A DNA stretch of 28,114 bases. Source: Clostridia bacterium (GTDB lineage Bacteria > Bacillota > Clostridia > TANB77 > UBA1234). The notes beneath the pieces are model-generated. The model was not told the origin of the DNA and searched no databases. It worked only from the letters and a program-made list of their open reading frames with translations. Made by a program: the position numbers and the translations under genes. The DNA lies in the NCBI GenBank assembly GCA_900753135.1, contig CAADXZ010000211.1:1-28114 (forward strand). Reading direction: 5' to 3'. Of this stretch, positions 7,926 to 16,560 are shown in pieces. Each line of letters starts with the position of its first letter. The first letter of the stretch is position 1.

Positions 7926-9221
7926 ATGAGTGTAAAAGTAGAAAAATTAGAAAACAGTTTAGTTAAACTAGAGATAACAATAGAGGCAGAGAAATTTGAT
8001 GAAACTCTTCAAAAAGCATTTTTTAGAAATGCTAAATATTTTTCAGTACCAGGATTCAGAAAAGGTAAGGCTCCAAGAAATATAGTTGAAAGATATTATG
8101 GAGAAAATATTCTTTTTGAAGATGCTTTTAATATTGTAGCACCAGAGTATTATGATGATGCTATAAAAGTAAATAACGTAGAAGTTGTAGCAGCACCTGA
8201 AATTGATATAATTCAAATGGAAAAAGGCAAAGACCTTATTTTTACAGCTACAGTTGCTGTTAAACCTGAAGTTAAATTAGGTGACTACAAAAACATTAAA
8301 ATTGAAAAGAAAGAATACAAAGTAACAGCTAAAGATGTAGATAAGGCAATTAAAGATATGGCAGAAAAGAATGCTAGAATAGTTGCTGGTGATGAAAATT
8401 CAGTTCTAGAAAATGGTTACACAGCAGTTATAGACTTTGAAGGCTTTATTGATGGTAAAGCTTTTGAAGGTGGAAAAGGCGAAAATTATTCATTAGAATT
8501 AGGAAGCAACACATTTATTCCTGGATTTGAAGAACAATTAATTGGATTAAAGAAGGGTGAAGAGACAGAAGTTAATGTATCTTTCCCTGAAAACTATTTT
8601 TCAAAAGAGTTAGCAGGAAAGCCAGCTGTATTTAAAGTAAAAGTAAATGATATCAAAGTGAAAGAATTGCCAGCTATTGATGATGAATTTGCAAAAGATG
8701 TTAGTGAATTTGATACTTTGAAAGAATTAAAAGCTGATACAAAGAAAAAGTTAGAAGAAGAAAATGCTCAAAGAGCTAAATTTGAAATGGAAGAAGAAGC
8801 TATAAAAGCTGTTGTAGATGCTACAGAAGTTAATATACCAGTTGTAATGATTGAAAATGAAATTAATGATTACACAAAAGAAATGGAATCAAGACTTAGA
8901 TATCAAGGTATGAATCTTGAAACATATTTACAACTTATGGGACAAAGCATTTCAGATTTCAAGGAGCAATATAAAGAAAGAGCAGAACAAAATGTTAAAA
9001 CAAAATTAACATTAGAGGCTGTATTTAAAGCTGAAAATATAGAAATTACAGATAAAGAAATCGAAGAAAAATTAAAAGGAATCGCTGAAAGATACGGTAG
9101 CACAGGTGCTAATGTTGAAGAATTAATTAAAAATCCAACTGATGATTTAAAAGAATATGTTAAAGAAGAGTTAAAATATGACTTAGCTGTTAAATTCATT
9201 ATGGATAATTTAGCAAAATAA
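7926..9221 (+). CDS. tig: Trigger factor (ribosome-associated chaperone and peptidyl-prolyl isomerase)
   Basis: A 431-residue protein of the usual family length. It has the three expected parts. The N-terminal ribosome-binding domain carries the signature GFRKGKAP (43-50), which docks on ribosomal protein L23. An FKBP-like prolyl isomerase domain lies at about 160-245 (VIDFEGFIDGKAF, then FIPGFEEQLIGLKKGEE). The helical C-terminal chaperone domain runs to residue 431. It binds nascent chains at the ribosome exit tunnel in the cytosol. The ribosome binding site AAGGGAAGGA (about 7907-7916) precedes the ATG. It is first in the order tig-clpP-clpX, which is conserved widely among bacteria and places folding and degradation in one unit. 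Confidence 0.98.
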   Translation: MSVKVEKLENSLVKLEITIEAEKFDETLQKAFFRNAKYFSVPGFRKGKAPRNIVERYYGENILFEDAFNIVAPEYYDDAIKVNNVEVVAAPEIDIIQMEKGKDLIFTATVAVKPEVKLGDYKNIKIEKKEYKVTAKDVDKAIKDMAEKNARIVAGDENSVLENGYTAVIDFEGFIDGKAFEGGKGENYSLELGSNTFIPGFEEQLIGLKKGEETEVNVSFPENYFSKELAGKPAVFKVKVNDIKVKELPAIDDEFAKDVSEFDTLKELKADTKKKLEEENAQRAKFEMEEEAIKAVVDATEVNIPVVMIENEINDYTKEMESRLRYQGMNLETYLQLMGQSISDFKEQYKERAEQNVKTKLTLEAVFKAENIEITDKEIEEKLKGIAERYGSTGANVEELIKNPTDDLKEYVKEELKYDLAVKFIMDNLAK

Positions 9222-9251
9222 TAAATTTTACCAAAGAAAGGGTGTTTGATA

Positions 9252-9845
9252 ATGGTAACTAATGATTTAGTTCCTTATGTTGTTGAACAAACTAGTAAGG
9301 GAGAAAGATCGTATGATATATTTTCTAGACTTTTAAAAGATAGAATTATATTTATTGGTGATGAAATAACAGATGCAACAGCAAGCTTGGTTGTAGCACA
9401 ATTGTTATTCTTGGAATCTGAAGATCCAGACAAAGATATTCATATATATATTAATAGTCCAGGAGGTTCTGTTACTGCAGGAATGGCAATTTATGATACA
9501 ATGCAATATATTAAACCAGATGTTTCAACTATTTGTGTTGGATTAGCAGCAAGTATGGGTGCTTTTCTACTTGCAGCTGGTGCAAAAGGTAAAAGATATG
9601 CATTACCAAATGCTGAAATAATGATTCATCAACCATTAGGTGGTGCAAAAGGTCAAGCATCAGACGTTAAGATACATGCTGAGTTTTTACTTAAAACGAG
9701 AGATAAGTTGAACAAAATTTTAAGTGAAAATACAGGTAAACCTTTGGAAATCATTGAGAAAGATACTGATAGAGATAATTTTATGATTGCTGAAGAAGCT
9801 AAGGCATATGGTCTTATTGATGAAATAATGACAAGAAAATCTTAA
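9252..9845 (+). CDS. clpP: ATP-dependent Clp protease proteolytic subunit
   Basis: A 197-residue serine protease. The catalytic triad is visible as Ser101 in GLAASMGAF, His126 in IMIHQPLGG, and Asp175 in DTDRDNF, at the same mutual spacing as in characterised ClpP. The oligomer-forming head and handle regions are present, and the length is typical. ClpP forms a 14-subunit barrel that degrades proteins unfolded by ClpX or ClpC. The ATG at 9252 is preferred over the TTG at 9246: it lies 8 bases after AAAGGGTG and gives the usual N terminus. It lies 30 bases after tig. Confidence 0.98.
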   Translation: MVTNDLVPYVVEQTSKGERSYDIFSRLLKDRIIFIGDEITDATASLVVAQLLFLESEDPDKDIHIYINSPGGSVTAGMAIYDTMQYIKPDVSTICVGLAASMGAFLLAAGAKGKRYALPNAEIMIHQPLGGAKGQASDVKIHAEFLLKTRDKLNKILSENTGKPLEIIEKDTDRDNFMIAEEAKAYGLIDEIMTRKS

Positions 9846-9859
9846 ATATAATTTATAAT

Positions 9860-9904
9860 GGGGCGTAAACTTTTATTCATTTAAGGATATATAGTGTACG
9901 CCTC
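9860..9904 (+). other. Hairpin with possible internal promoter between clpP and clpX
   Basis: GGGGCGTA (9860-9867) can pair with TACGCCTC (9897-9904), with one G-T pair, around a 29-base AT-rich loop. It has no T-run. Two TATAAT hexamers (9847-9852 and 9854-9859) lie just before it, but no well-spaced -35 element was found. A weak internal promoter or a processing site are both possible. Confidence 0.35.
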
Positions 9905-9936
9905 TTATACAAAAGATAAAAGATTAGGAGGTAAAG

Positions 9937-11265
9937 ATGGCGAAATACGAAGATAATAAAAATGTAAGATGTTCATTTTGTGGTAAAACACAAGAGAATG
10001 TTAAAAGAATAATTGCAGGTCCTGGTGTTTATATTTGTAACGAGTGTGTTGGATTATGCTCAAATATAATCGAAGATGAGCTTGAAAATTATGATGAAGA
10101 GTTTGTTAATAATGACTTTGTAATGCTTACACCAAAAGAAATTAAGGAAAAATTGGACGAGTATGTTATTGGTCAAGAGTCTGCAAAAAAATCTCTTTCA
10201 GTAGCTGTTTATAATCATTATAAGAGAATTAATCATAAAGAAAGTGGAAAAGAATCAGAAGATGGCGTTGAAATACAAAAAAGTAATATTTTAATGTTAG
10301 GACCAACTGGTTGTGGAAAGACTTATCTTGCACAAACTTTGGCAAAGATATTAAATGTTCCTTTTGCTATATCTGATGCGACAGCACTTACAGAGGCAGG
10401 CTATGTTGGTGAAGATGTTGAAAACATACTTTTAAAGCTTATACAAGCTGCTGATTATGATATTGAGAGAGCTCAAAAAGGAATAATATATATAGACGAA
10501 ATTGATAAGATAGCTAGAAAGTCTGAAAACGTATCAATTACTAGGGATGTTAGTGGTGAAGGTGTACAACAAGCTTTGCTTAAAATAGTTGAAGGAACTG
10601 TTGCATCAGTTCCACCTCAAGGAGGAAGAAAGCATCCACATCAAGATTTTATCCAAATAGATACAACTGATATATTATTTATATGTGCAGGTGCTTTTGA
10701 AGGTTTGGAGAAGACCATTAACGCCAGAATTGGTAAGAAAAATATAGGTTTTGGTGCTGAAATAGAAAAGACTGAAGAACAACAAGAGAAAGATTTACTT
10801 GAAAAATTGCTTCCTCAAGATTTAGTTAAATTTGGACTTATACCTGAATTCGTTGGTAGACTTCCTGTTATAACAACTGTTCAACCTTTATCAAGAAATG
10901 CATATATAGACATATTAACAAAGCCTAAAAATGCACTTATAAAGCAATATAAGAAATTATTTGAATTAGATGGAGTAGAACTTGAATTTGATAATGATGC
11001 TCTTGATGCCATTGTAGATAAAGCAATAGAGAGAAAAACTGGTGCTAGAGGCTTGAGGGCAATTTTGGAAGAAACAATGAGAGATATTATGTTTGAGATT
11101 CCTACTAATAAACAGATTTCTAAATGTATAATAACAAAGGATACTGTTGAAGGCAAAGAGCCAAAAATCGAGTATGATGACAATAAAATTAGTGGTGTTG
11201 TTACAAAAACAGCCACAAAAAAACCTAAGAAGTCTGCAAAACTTAATATAGATAATGCGTCTTAA
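9937..11265 (+). CDS. clpX: ATP-dependent Clp protease ATP-binding subunit ClpX
   Basis: A 442-residue AAA+ unfoldase. The N-terminal zinc-binding domain has Cys12, Cys15, Cys34 and Cys37. Walker A is GPTGCGKT (122-129), the pore loop GYVGEDVEN follows, Walker B is IIYIDEIDKI, and the C-terminal region carries the sensor-2 motif GARGLRAILEE. It feeds substrates into ClpP in the cytosol. The C-terminal end (about 420-442) is a lysine-rich tail somewhat longer than the conserved core. The ribosome binding site TAGGAGGT (9925-9932) is excellent. A lon gene often follows clpX in Firmicutes; here a DUF951 gene follows instead. Confidence 0.98.
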   Translation: MAKYEDNKNVRCSFCGKTQENVKRIIAGPGVYICNECVGLCSNIIEDELENYDEEFVNNDFVMLTPKEIKEKLDEYVIGQESAKKSLSVAVYNHYKRINHKESGKESEDGVEIQKSNILMLGPTGCGKTYLAQTLAKILNVPFAISDATALTEAGYVGEDVENILLKLIQAADYDIERAQKGIIYIDEIDKIARKSENVSITRDVSGEGVQQALLKIVEGTVASVPPQGGRKHPHQDFIQIDTTDILFICAGAFEGLEKTINARIGKKNIGFGAEIEKTEEQQEKDLLEKLLPQDLVKFGLIPEFVGRLPVITTVQPLSRNAYIDILTKPKNALIKQYKKLFELDGVELEFDNDALDAIVDKAIERKTGARGLRAILEETMRDIMFEIPTNKQISKCIITKDTVEGKEPKIEYDDNKISGVVTKTATKKPKKSAKLNIDNAS

Positions 11266-11286
11266 TAGATAAAATGAGGTGGATAA

Positions 11287-11463
11287 ATGGATTACTCTAT
11301 TGGAGATATTGTTGAAACTAAAAAACAACACCCTTGCGGTAGTAAGAATTGGGAGATAACACGTGTTGGCGTTGATTTTAAGTTGAAGTGCCTAGGGTGT
11401 GGACATGTTGTTATGTTGGATAGGGAAAAAGCAATAAAATCAATAAAGAAAAAGATTTCTTAA
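11287..11463 (+). CDS. Small DUF951 family zinc-ribbon-like protein
   Basis: A 58-residue protein. The frame reads MDYSIGDIVETKKQHPCGS and continues with NWEITRVGVDFKLKCLGCGH, then a lysine-rich end. This matches the DUF951 pattern as I know it: GDIVE-x-KK-x-HPCG-x-x-x-WE, then R-x-G-x-D-x-x-x-KC-x-x-C. Three cysteines and a histidine could bind zinc. The ribosome binding site GAGGTGG (11276-11282) and the 21-base distance from clpX suggest co-transcription. A terminator follows it. Members are found across Firmicutes (YyzM in Bacillus); the function is unknown, though the basic zinc-ribbon character suggests nucleic-acid contact. Confidence 0.9.
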   Translation: MDYSIGDIVETKKQHPCGSKNWEITRVGVDFKLKCLGCGHVVMLDREKAIKSIKKKIS

Positions 11464-11470
11464 GAAGTAG

Positions 11471-11510
11471 AGCCAAAGTATACTTATAACAGTATCTTTG
11501 GCTTGTTTTT
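11471..11510 (+). terminator. Intrinsic terminator after clpX-DUF951
   Basis: AGCCAAAGTATAC (11471-11483) pairs with GTATCTTTGGCT (11492-11503) with one bulged base. TGTTTTTG follows. It ends the tig-clpP-clpX-DUF951 unit. Confidence 0.85.
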
Positions 11511-11537
11511 GTATCACTCTTCATCTTGGCAATTACA

Positions 11538-11566
11538 TTGACAATATTGCCTAAAAAGTATAAAAT
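11538..11566 (+). promoter_or_regulatory. Predicted sigma-A promoter of gdpP-rplI-dnaB
   Basis: A perfect TTGACA (11538-11543), a 17-base spacer and TAAAAT (11561-11566), about 22 bases before the expected ribosome binding region of gdpP. This gives a short leader. Confidence 0.75.
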
Positions 11567-11594
11567 AAGTGCATAAATCAAGGGAGGAAAATAT

Positions 11595-13571
11595 ATGAAA
11601 AAAGTAAAATTTAAGGATGTTTTTGTACCTAAATATAGAACTTATCTTATAATTATTTTTCTTATTTTAACTTTTATGTGTGTTATGAATATGAAGTGTA
11701 TTCCACTTGCAGTGTTTATATATGTTTGTGTATTATTTTTAACGTACAGAAAGAACTATTCTATGCGTGAAAGAGTTGTTAAGAATTTAGATAGTTTCAT
11801 TTTCAAGTTAAGAACTGATGAAACGGTACTTAATTTTCCTATTCCTGCAATGATTATAACCAATCAAGGCGATATACTTTGGAATAACAATGAACTTGAA
11901 ATGTTATTTAAAGGCATAAATAAGCAAAAATATATGGAAACAATTATTAAAGAATTGGATCAAGAATATGATGATAGATTTATAGGAATTGATAAGGAAA
12001 TAAATATACATGATAAACATTATCGTCTTCTTGGAAATTTACTAAATTTAAAGAAAGGTGGTAAAGAAAAAGAATCCGTTATAATGTTTTACTTTATCGA
12101 CAGAACAGAATATTACAAGCTTTATAGAATGTATGATGATTCAAAAGATTGTGTAGGTGTTATAATAATAGACAACTACGAGGAATTAGTCCAAGGAATG
12201 ATTGATACAGATAGACCACAGTTAACAGCTACTGTTGAAAAACGATTAAGAGAATGGTTTGCATTTACTGGTGGAATCATGACTAGTTTGGATAGAAATA
12301 AGTATTTGATTATCTTCGAAAAGAAGTTTATGAAAGCCTTTACCGATTCTAAATTTGAAATTTTGGATGAAATAAAAGAGATTACTTTAAGTAACAAAAT
12401 ACCAGTAACTTTGAGTATAGGAATAGTTGTAGAAGAAGAAAGTGAAAATGAAAAATTTCAAAATGCTTTGGCAACTATTGATATTGCTCTTGGCAGAGGT
12501 GGAGATCAAGCTGTTATAAGAAAAAATGGTAAATATGAATTCTTTGGTGGAAATACAAAAGAAGTTGAAAAGATGACTAAGGTTAAGCCTAGAGTTATTT
12601 CGCAAGCTTTGAAAGAACTAATTGATGAAGCTAGTAATATTATAATAATGGGACATAAAAATACTGATGCTGATTCATTAGGTGCTGCAATGGGTATATA
12701 TGCGTTAGCACATGCTCATAAAAAAGAAGCAAATATTGTTTATAATTCTGGTGTGACAATAGAAGAGTTATGCAAGAAGATAAGTTCAACAGAACAATAT
12801 GAAGATGTATTAATCAATGGAAATGAAGCTGCTAGCAGAGTGTCTGAAAATACTTTGGTAGTAGTTGTTGATACACACAAAGCAAATTACGTTGATGCTG
12901 AGCAAGTTCTTGCAAAGGCAAATAAGGTTGTTGTTATAGATCACCATAGAAGAAGTACAGAGGCAATTGAAAATCCAGTTTTAACATTTCATGAGGTTTA
13001 TGCATCTTCTGCTTGTGAGTTAGTTACTGAGATTTTACAATATTCAGAAGAAAAAATAGAGATAACAAAAATTGAAGCAGAATGCTTGTACGCTGGTATA
13101 CTTACTGATACAAAGAATTTCACACAAAAAACTGGAGTAAGAACGTTTGAAGCTGCTGCGTATTTAAAGAAAACCGGAATTGATGTTGCAGCAATAAATA
13201 AGTATTTTCAAAATGATGTAGACACTTACATAGAAATAGCTGATGTGATACGAAATTCAGAGATTTTGCATGATAATATTGCAATTGCTATATGTCCAGC
13301 TGGTATTGAAAATCAAATTCAAATAACAGCACAAGCGGCGGATGAGTTGTTGAATTTAAGTGGAATTGAAACGTCTTTTGTATTATCAAAAGTAGATAAC
13401 AAAGTTTATATAAGTGGAAGATCAAATGGAGACCTTAATGTTCAAGTTGTACTTGAAAAACTTGGCGGTGGTGGTCATATGATGATTGCTGGTGCCCAAA
13501 TAGAAAATGTAGAAATAGAAGAGGCAAAGAAGATGCTTATAGAAGCAATTGAAGAAATAAAGAAAGGCTAA
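11595..13571 (+). CDS. gdpP: Cyclic-di-AMP phosphodiesterase (GdpP/YybT family)
   Basis: A 658-residue membrane protein with the full GdpP architecture. Two transmembrane helices span about residues 16-50. A PAS-like sensor follows (about 75-170), then a degenerate GGDEF domain (about 180-310, with RGGDQAV where an active cyclase would have GGDEF). The catalytic DHH/DHHA1 module ends the protein. In it, GHKNTDADSLGAA (His354, Asp358, Asp360), VVDTH (Asp426) and IDHH (449-451) provide metal ligands, and GGGGHMMIAGA closes the DHHA1 domain. It cleaves c-di-AMP to pApA and so controls potassium and osmotic balance and wall stress responses. The ribosome binding site AGGGAGG (11581-11587) is 7 bases from the ATG. 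The order gdpP-rplI-dnaB is a well known Firmicutes arrangement. Confidence 0.97.
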   Translation: MKKVKFKDVFVPKYRTYLIIIFLILTFMCVMNMKCIPLAVFIYVCVLFLTYRKNYSMRERVVKNLDSFIFKLRTDETVLNFPIPAMIITNQGDILWNNNELEMLFKGINKQKYMETIIKELDQEYDDRFIGIDKEINIHDKHYRLLGNLLNLKKGGKEKESVIMFYFIDRTEYYKLYRMYDDSKDCVGVIIIDNYEELVQGMIDTDRPQLTATVEKRLREWFAFTGGIMTSLDRNKYLIIFEKKFMKAFTDSKFEILDEIKEITLSNKIPVTLSIGIVVEEESENEKFQNALATIDIALGRGGDQAVIRKNGKYEFFGGNTKEVEKMTKVKPRVISQALKELIDEASNIIIMGHKNTDADSLGAAMGIYALAHAHKKEANIVYNSGVTIEELCKKISSTEQYEDVLINGNEAASRVSENTLVVVVDTHKANYVDAEQVLAKANKVVVIDHHRRSTEAIENPVLTFHEVYASSACELVTEILQYSEEKIEITKIEAECLYAGILTDTKNFTQKTGVRTFEAAAYLKKTGIDVAAINKYFQNDVDTYIEIADVIRNSEILHDNIAIAICPAGIENQIQITAQAADELLNLSGIETSFVLSKVDNKVYISGRSNGDLNVQVVLEKLGGGGHMMIAGAQIENVEIEEAKKMLIEAIEEIKKG

Positions 13572-13595
13572 AAGTTAGAAAGGGGAACTGATAGT

Positions 13596-14042
13596 ATGAA
13601 GGTTATATTAATGCAGGACATTAAATCTGTTGGTAAGAAAGGACAAATTTTAGATGCATCTGATGGATATGCTAGAAATTTCTTACTACCAAAAAAACTA
13701 GCTGTTGTTGCAGATGTTTCTAATTTGAATGCACTAAAAACAAAACAGGAAGCTAATAAATATAAACGTGATATGACAATGGCGAGTGCTAAAGAACTTG
13801 CAGAAAAAATGAAGAAGTTTGAATTGACTTTCAAGATTAAAGCAGGTGAAAATGGTAAAACTTTTGGAAGTGTAACAGCAAAGGATATAGCTAGTGAATT
13901 AAATAAAAAGTATTTCGTGGAAGTTGATAAAAAGAAAGTTGGACTTGAAGATGCTATAAAAACAGTAGGCGTTTACAATATTGAAATTAAGTTATTTGAA
14001 GGAATTAATGGAGTTTTGAAAGTTAACGTTATTGCTGAATAA
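13596..14042 (+). CDS. rplI: 50S ribosomal protein L9
   Basis: A 148-residue protein of family length. The N-terminal L9 domain MKVILMQDIKSVGKKGQI continues into the L9 signature with GYARNFLLPKKLA. The long central helix and C-terminal domain (VTAKDIASEL, then VYNIEIKLFEG) are also present. It binds 23S rRNA near the L1 stalk and helps maintain reading frame. It starts 24 bases after gdpP with the ribosome binding site AAAGGGG, and dnaB follows 24 bases later. Confidence 0.98.
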   Translation: MKVILMQDIKSVGKKGQILDASDGYARNFLLPKKLAVVADVSNLNALKTKQEANKYKRDMTMASAKELAEKMKKFELTFKIKAGENGKTFGSVTAKDIASELNKKYFVEVDKKKVGLEDAIKTVGVYNIEIKLFEGINGVLKVNVIAE

Positions 14043-14066
14043 TTTTAGATTTGTGGAGTTGTAAAA

Positions 14067-15404
14067 ATGAATGATGAATTGTTAGGAAGAATTCCTCCAA
14101 ATGACCTAGAGGCAGAACAGGCTGTATTAGGTTCAATGTTGGTTGATAAAGATGCTGTGTTCACTGTTATTGAAATATTGAAACCAGAAGATTTTTATAG
14201 AAATGAACATGCAGAGATTTATTCAGCTATATTGGATTTGTGTGAGGCGAATAAACCAGTTGATTTATTAACTTTAAAAGAACAATTAAGAATCCGTGGA
14301 AAATATGACGTTGTTAATGGATTTGAGTATTTAGCATCACTTACCAATCCAATGTATTCAATTTCTAATGTTGAAAATTATGCTAATATTGTTTGGGAGA
14401 AGTCAATTCTTAGAAAATTAATAAAAGCTGCTAATACTATTAGTAAAGAAAGTTATGAAGCAACAGAGGATGTTATATATATAACAGAAAAAGCTGAAAA
14501 AGAAATATTTGATATAGTTCAAAGAAAAGGCGGAACATCATATTCTTTAATAAAAGATGTTCTTGTTGATACATTTAACAATCTTGAAGAATTGGCTACA
14601 AGAGAATCAGGAGTAATAGGTATTCCAAGTGGCTTTGTTGACTTAGATGCTAAAACTTTAGGTTTTATGCCAGGTCAGCTAATAATTGTAGCAGCTAGAC
14701 CTGCTATGGGCAAATCTGCTTTTGCACTTAATTTGTTAACTAATGCAGCTGTTAAATCAAATAAAGCAGTTGCATATTTTAGCTTGGAGATGAGTAAAGA
14801 AGAATTAGTAGGAAGAATACTTGCGAGTGAAGCAATGGTTGATAGCCAAAAGATTAGAAGTGGAAAGCTTGAAGATGAGGATTGGATTAGTTTGACGAAT
14901 GCTTCTGGTAGTTTGTCTGAAACTAAAATTATATTGGATGATACTTCAGGTTTTTCTCCAATTGAGTTGAGAGCAAAATGCAGAAAGTTAAAGATGGAAT
15001 ATGATATAGGCTTGGTTGTAGTAGACTATTTACAGCTTATGAATGCAAGTAAGACCAATGCTAGTAGACAAGCGGACATATCTGAAATAAGTAGATCATT
15101 AAAAGTTCTTGCAAGAGAAATAGGCGTACCTATAATTGCATTATCACAGCTTAGCCGTGCTCCAGAACAAAGACCAGATCATAGACCAATGCTTAGTGAT
15201 TTGAGAGAATCTGGTTCTATAGAGCAGGATGCTGACATGGTTATGTTTTTATATAGAGATGATTATTATAATCCTGAAACAGAAAAAAAGAATGTTGCAG
15301 AAGTTATACTTGCTAAAAACAGAGCAGGTCAAACTGGTACAACAGAATTACTTTGGCTTAATCAATATACTAAATTTGTTAATTTGGATAAATATCATTC
15401 ATAG
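14067..15404 (+). CDS. dnaB: Replicative DNA helicase DnaB (DnaC in Bacillus nomenclature)
   Basis: A 445-residue hexameric helicase of normal length. The N-terminal helical domain (about 8-110, PPNDLEAEQAVLGSML) binds primase. A linker leads to the RecA-like ATPase with Walker A ARPAMGKS (210-217), the helicase motif YFSLEMSKEEL, Walker B VVVDYLQLM, and LRESGSIEQDADMV. It unwinds DNA 5'-3' ahead of the replication fork. It has only a weak ribosome binding site (TGGAG), which may mean translational coupling to rplI. No intein or insertion is visible. Confidence 0.98.
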   Translation: MNDELLGRIPPNDLEAEQAVLGSMLVDKDAVFTVIEILKPEDFYRNEHAEIYSAILDLCEANKPVDLLTLKEQLRIRGKYDVVNGFEYLASLTNPMYSISNVENYANIVWEKSILRKLIKAANTISKESYEATEDVIYITEKAEKEIFDIVQRKGGTSYSLIKDVLVDTFNNLEELATRESGVIGIPSGFVDLDAKTLGFMPGQLIIVAARPAMGKSAFALNLLTNAAVKSNKAVAYFSLEMSKEELVGRILASEAMVDSQKIRSGKLEDEDWISLTNASGSLSETKIILDDTSGFSPIELRAKCRKLKMEYDIGLVVVDYLQLMNASKTNASRQADISEISRSLKVLAREIGVPIIALSQLSRAPEQRPDHRPMLSDLRESGSIEQDADMVMFLYRDDYYNPETEKKNVAEVILAKNRAGQTGTTELLWLNQYTKFVNLDKYHS

Positions 15405-15514
15405 TAGATGTGTAGAAAGATGTTGCAAATTAAGTGATGGAATGCAAAAATTGTCATTTATATAATCTTTAATGGTAGTGAATGATTTAAAATTGACAAA
15501 GAAAGGAGAATGAA

Positions 15515-16486
15515 GTGGTTAACAAAGTAAAAAATACAATAGAAAAATTTAATATGTTTAACAACGAAGATAAAATATTAATAGGCGTTTCCGGTGGACC
15601 TGATTCAATTACTCTACTGAATATATTGTATAAACTTGGATATAATATTTACGTGGCTCATGTAAACCATGGACTTCGTGAAAATGCAGAATCAGATGAA
15701 TTATTTGTTAAGAATTTTTGTGAGGAAAGAAAAATTCCATGTTTTATAAAAAGAGTAAAATTAAAAGAAATTGATTCTGATATGACGCTTGAAGAACTTG
15801 GAAGAAAGATTAGATATGACTTTTTTTATGAGATATTAAATCAAGAAGCGTGTACCAAGATAGCAACTGCACATAATGCTAATGATAATGCAGAAACAGT
15901 TATAATGAATATTATTAGAGGTTCTGGATTATCAGGTCTTAAAGGGATTGAACCAGTTCGTAATAATATAATAGTGAGACCACTTATTGAAGTTACACGA
16001 AAAGAAATAGAAGCTTATTGTGCTTCAGAAAGCTTGACACCATGCCATGATGAAACTAATGATGAAGCAATTTATACTCGAAATAAGGTAAGATTGGAAT
16101 TGTTACCATATATAGAAAAGAATATAAATTCAAATGTTATTATGAACATTAATAGAATGGCTGAAATACTTTCTTCAGAGGAAGAATTTATTGAGAGACA
16201 GGTTGATGCTGCTTATGAAGAATGTGCTATAAAGGAATCTGATGAAAAAGTGGTATGTAATTTAAGAAAGTTTAATAAACTAGATAATGTAATAAAGAAA
16301 AGAATAATAAAAAAATGTATTATTAATAGTTTAGGAAATGCCACGAATATAGAAAAAGTACATATAGATGATATATTAAAATTGTGTGAAAACAATGTTG
16401 GTGGAAAATATCTAACACCAAATAAATATATAAAAATTACAGTAAATAAAGGTAAGGCGTATTATGAAAAGCAAAAAATAGGATAA
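15515..16486 (+). CDS. tilS: tRNA(Ile)-lysidine synthase, short form
   Basis: A 323-residue N-type ATP pyrophosphatase. The PP-loop is SGGPDS (26-31); AHVNHGLRENAESDE and ATAHNANDNAETVIMNIIRGSGLSGL are family landmarks of the catalytic domain. TilS attaches lysine to C34 of the tRNA-Ile that reads AUA codons, an essential step in a genome so rich in ATA. The protein is shorter than the roughly 460 residues of Bacillus TilS: most of the C-terminal tRNA-binding domain is absent or reduced to a remnant (GGKYLTPNKYIKI). No continuing frame is seen after the stop, so this is a short form rather than a frameshift. The GTG start is supported by AAGGAG (15503-15508) 6 bases upstream. Confidence 0.93.
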   Translation: MVNKVKNTIEKFNMFNNEDKILIGVSGGPDSITLLNILYKLGYNIYVAHVNHGLRENAESDELFVKNFCEERKIPCFIKRVKLKEIDSDMTLEELGRKIRYDFFYEILNQEACTKIATAHNANDNAETVIMNIIRGSGLSGLKGIEPVRNNIIVRPLIEVTRKEIEAYCASESLTPCHDETNDEAIYTRNKVRLELLPYIEKNINSNVIMNINRMAEILSSEEEFIERQVDAAYEECAIKESDEKVVCNLRKFNKLDNVIKKRIIKKCIINSLGNATNIEKVHIDDILKLCENNVGGKYLTPNKYIKITVNKGKAYYEKQKIG

Positions 16487-16492
16487 ACTAAC

Positions 16493-16521
16493 TTTACACT
16501 TTTGTTATACTGTGATAACAT
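16493..16521 (+). promoter_or_regulatory. Predicted promoter of ftsH with a short inverted repeat
   Basis: TTTACA (16493-16498), 17-base spacer and TAACAT (16516-16521). An inverted repeat GTTAT-ACTGTG-ATAAC overlaps the -10 region and could be an operator. Confidence 0.5.
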
Positions 16522-16560
16522 TTTAAATGAGTTTATAAAATAAAATATAAGGAGGAGCAA

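Noticed and set aside
15229..15465. A 78-codon plus-strand frame overlapping the end of dnaB
   Set aside because: It lies mostly inside dnaB in another frame, has no ribosome binding site and translates to a low-complexity hydrophobic sequence.
15438..15466. Possible tilS promoter (TGGAAT, 17 bases, TATAAT)
   Set aside because: The -35 match is only three of six bases, and a lone TATAAT is expected by chance in such AT-rich DNA; read-through from dnaB is as likely.
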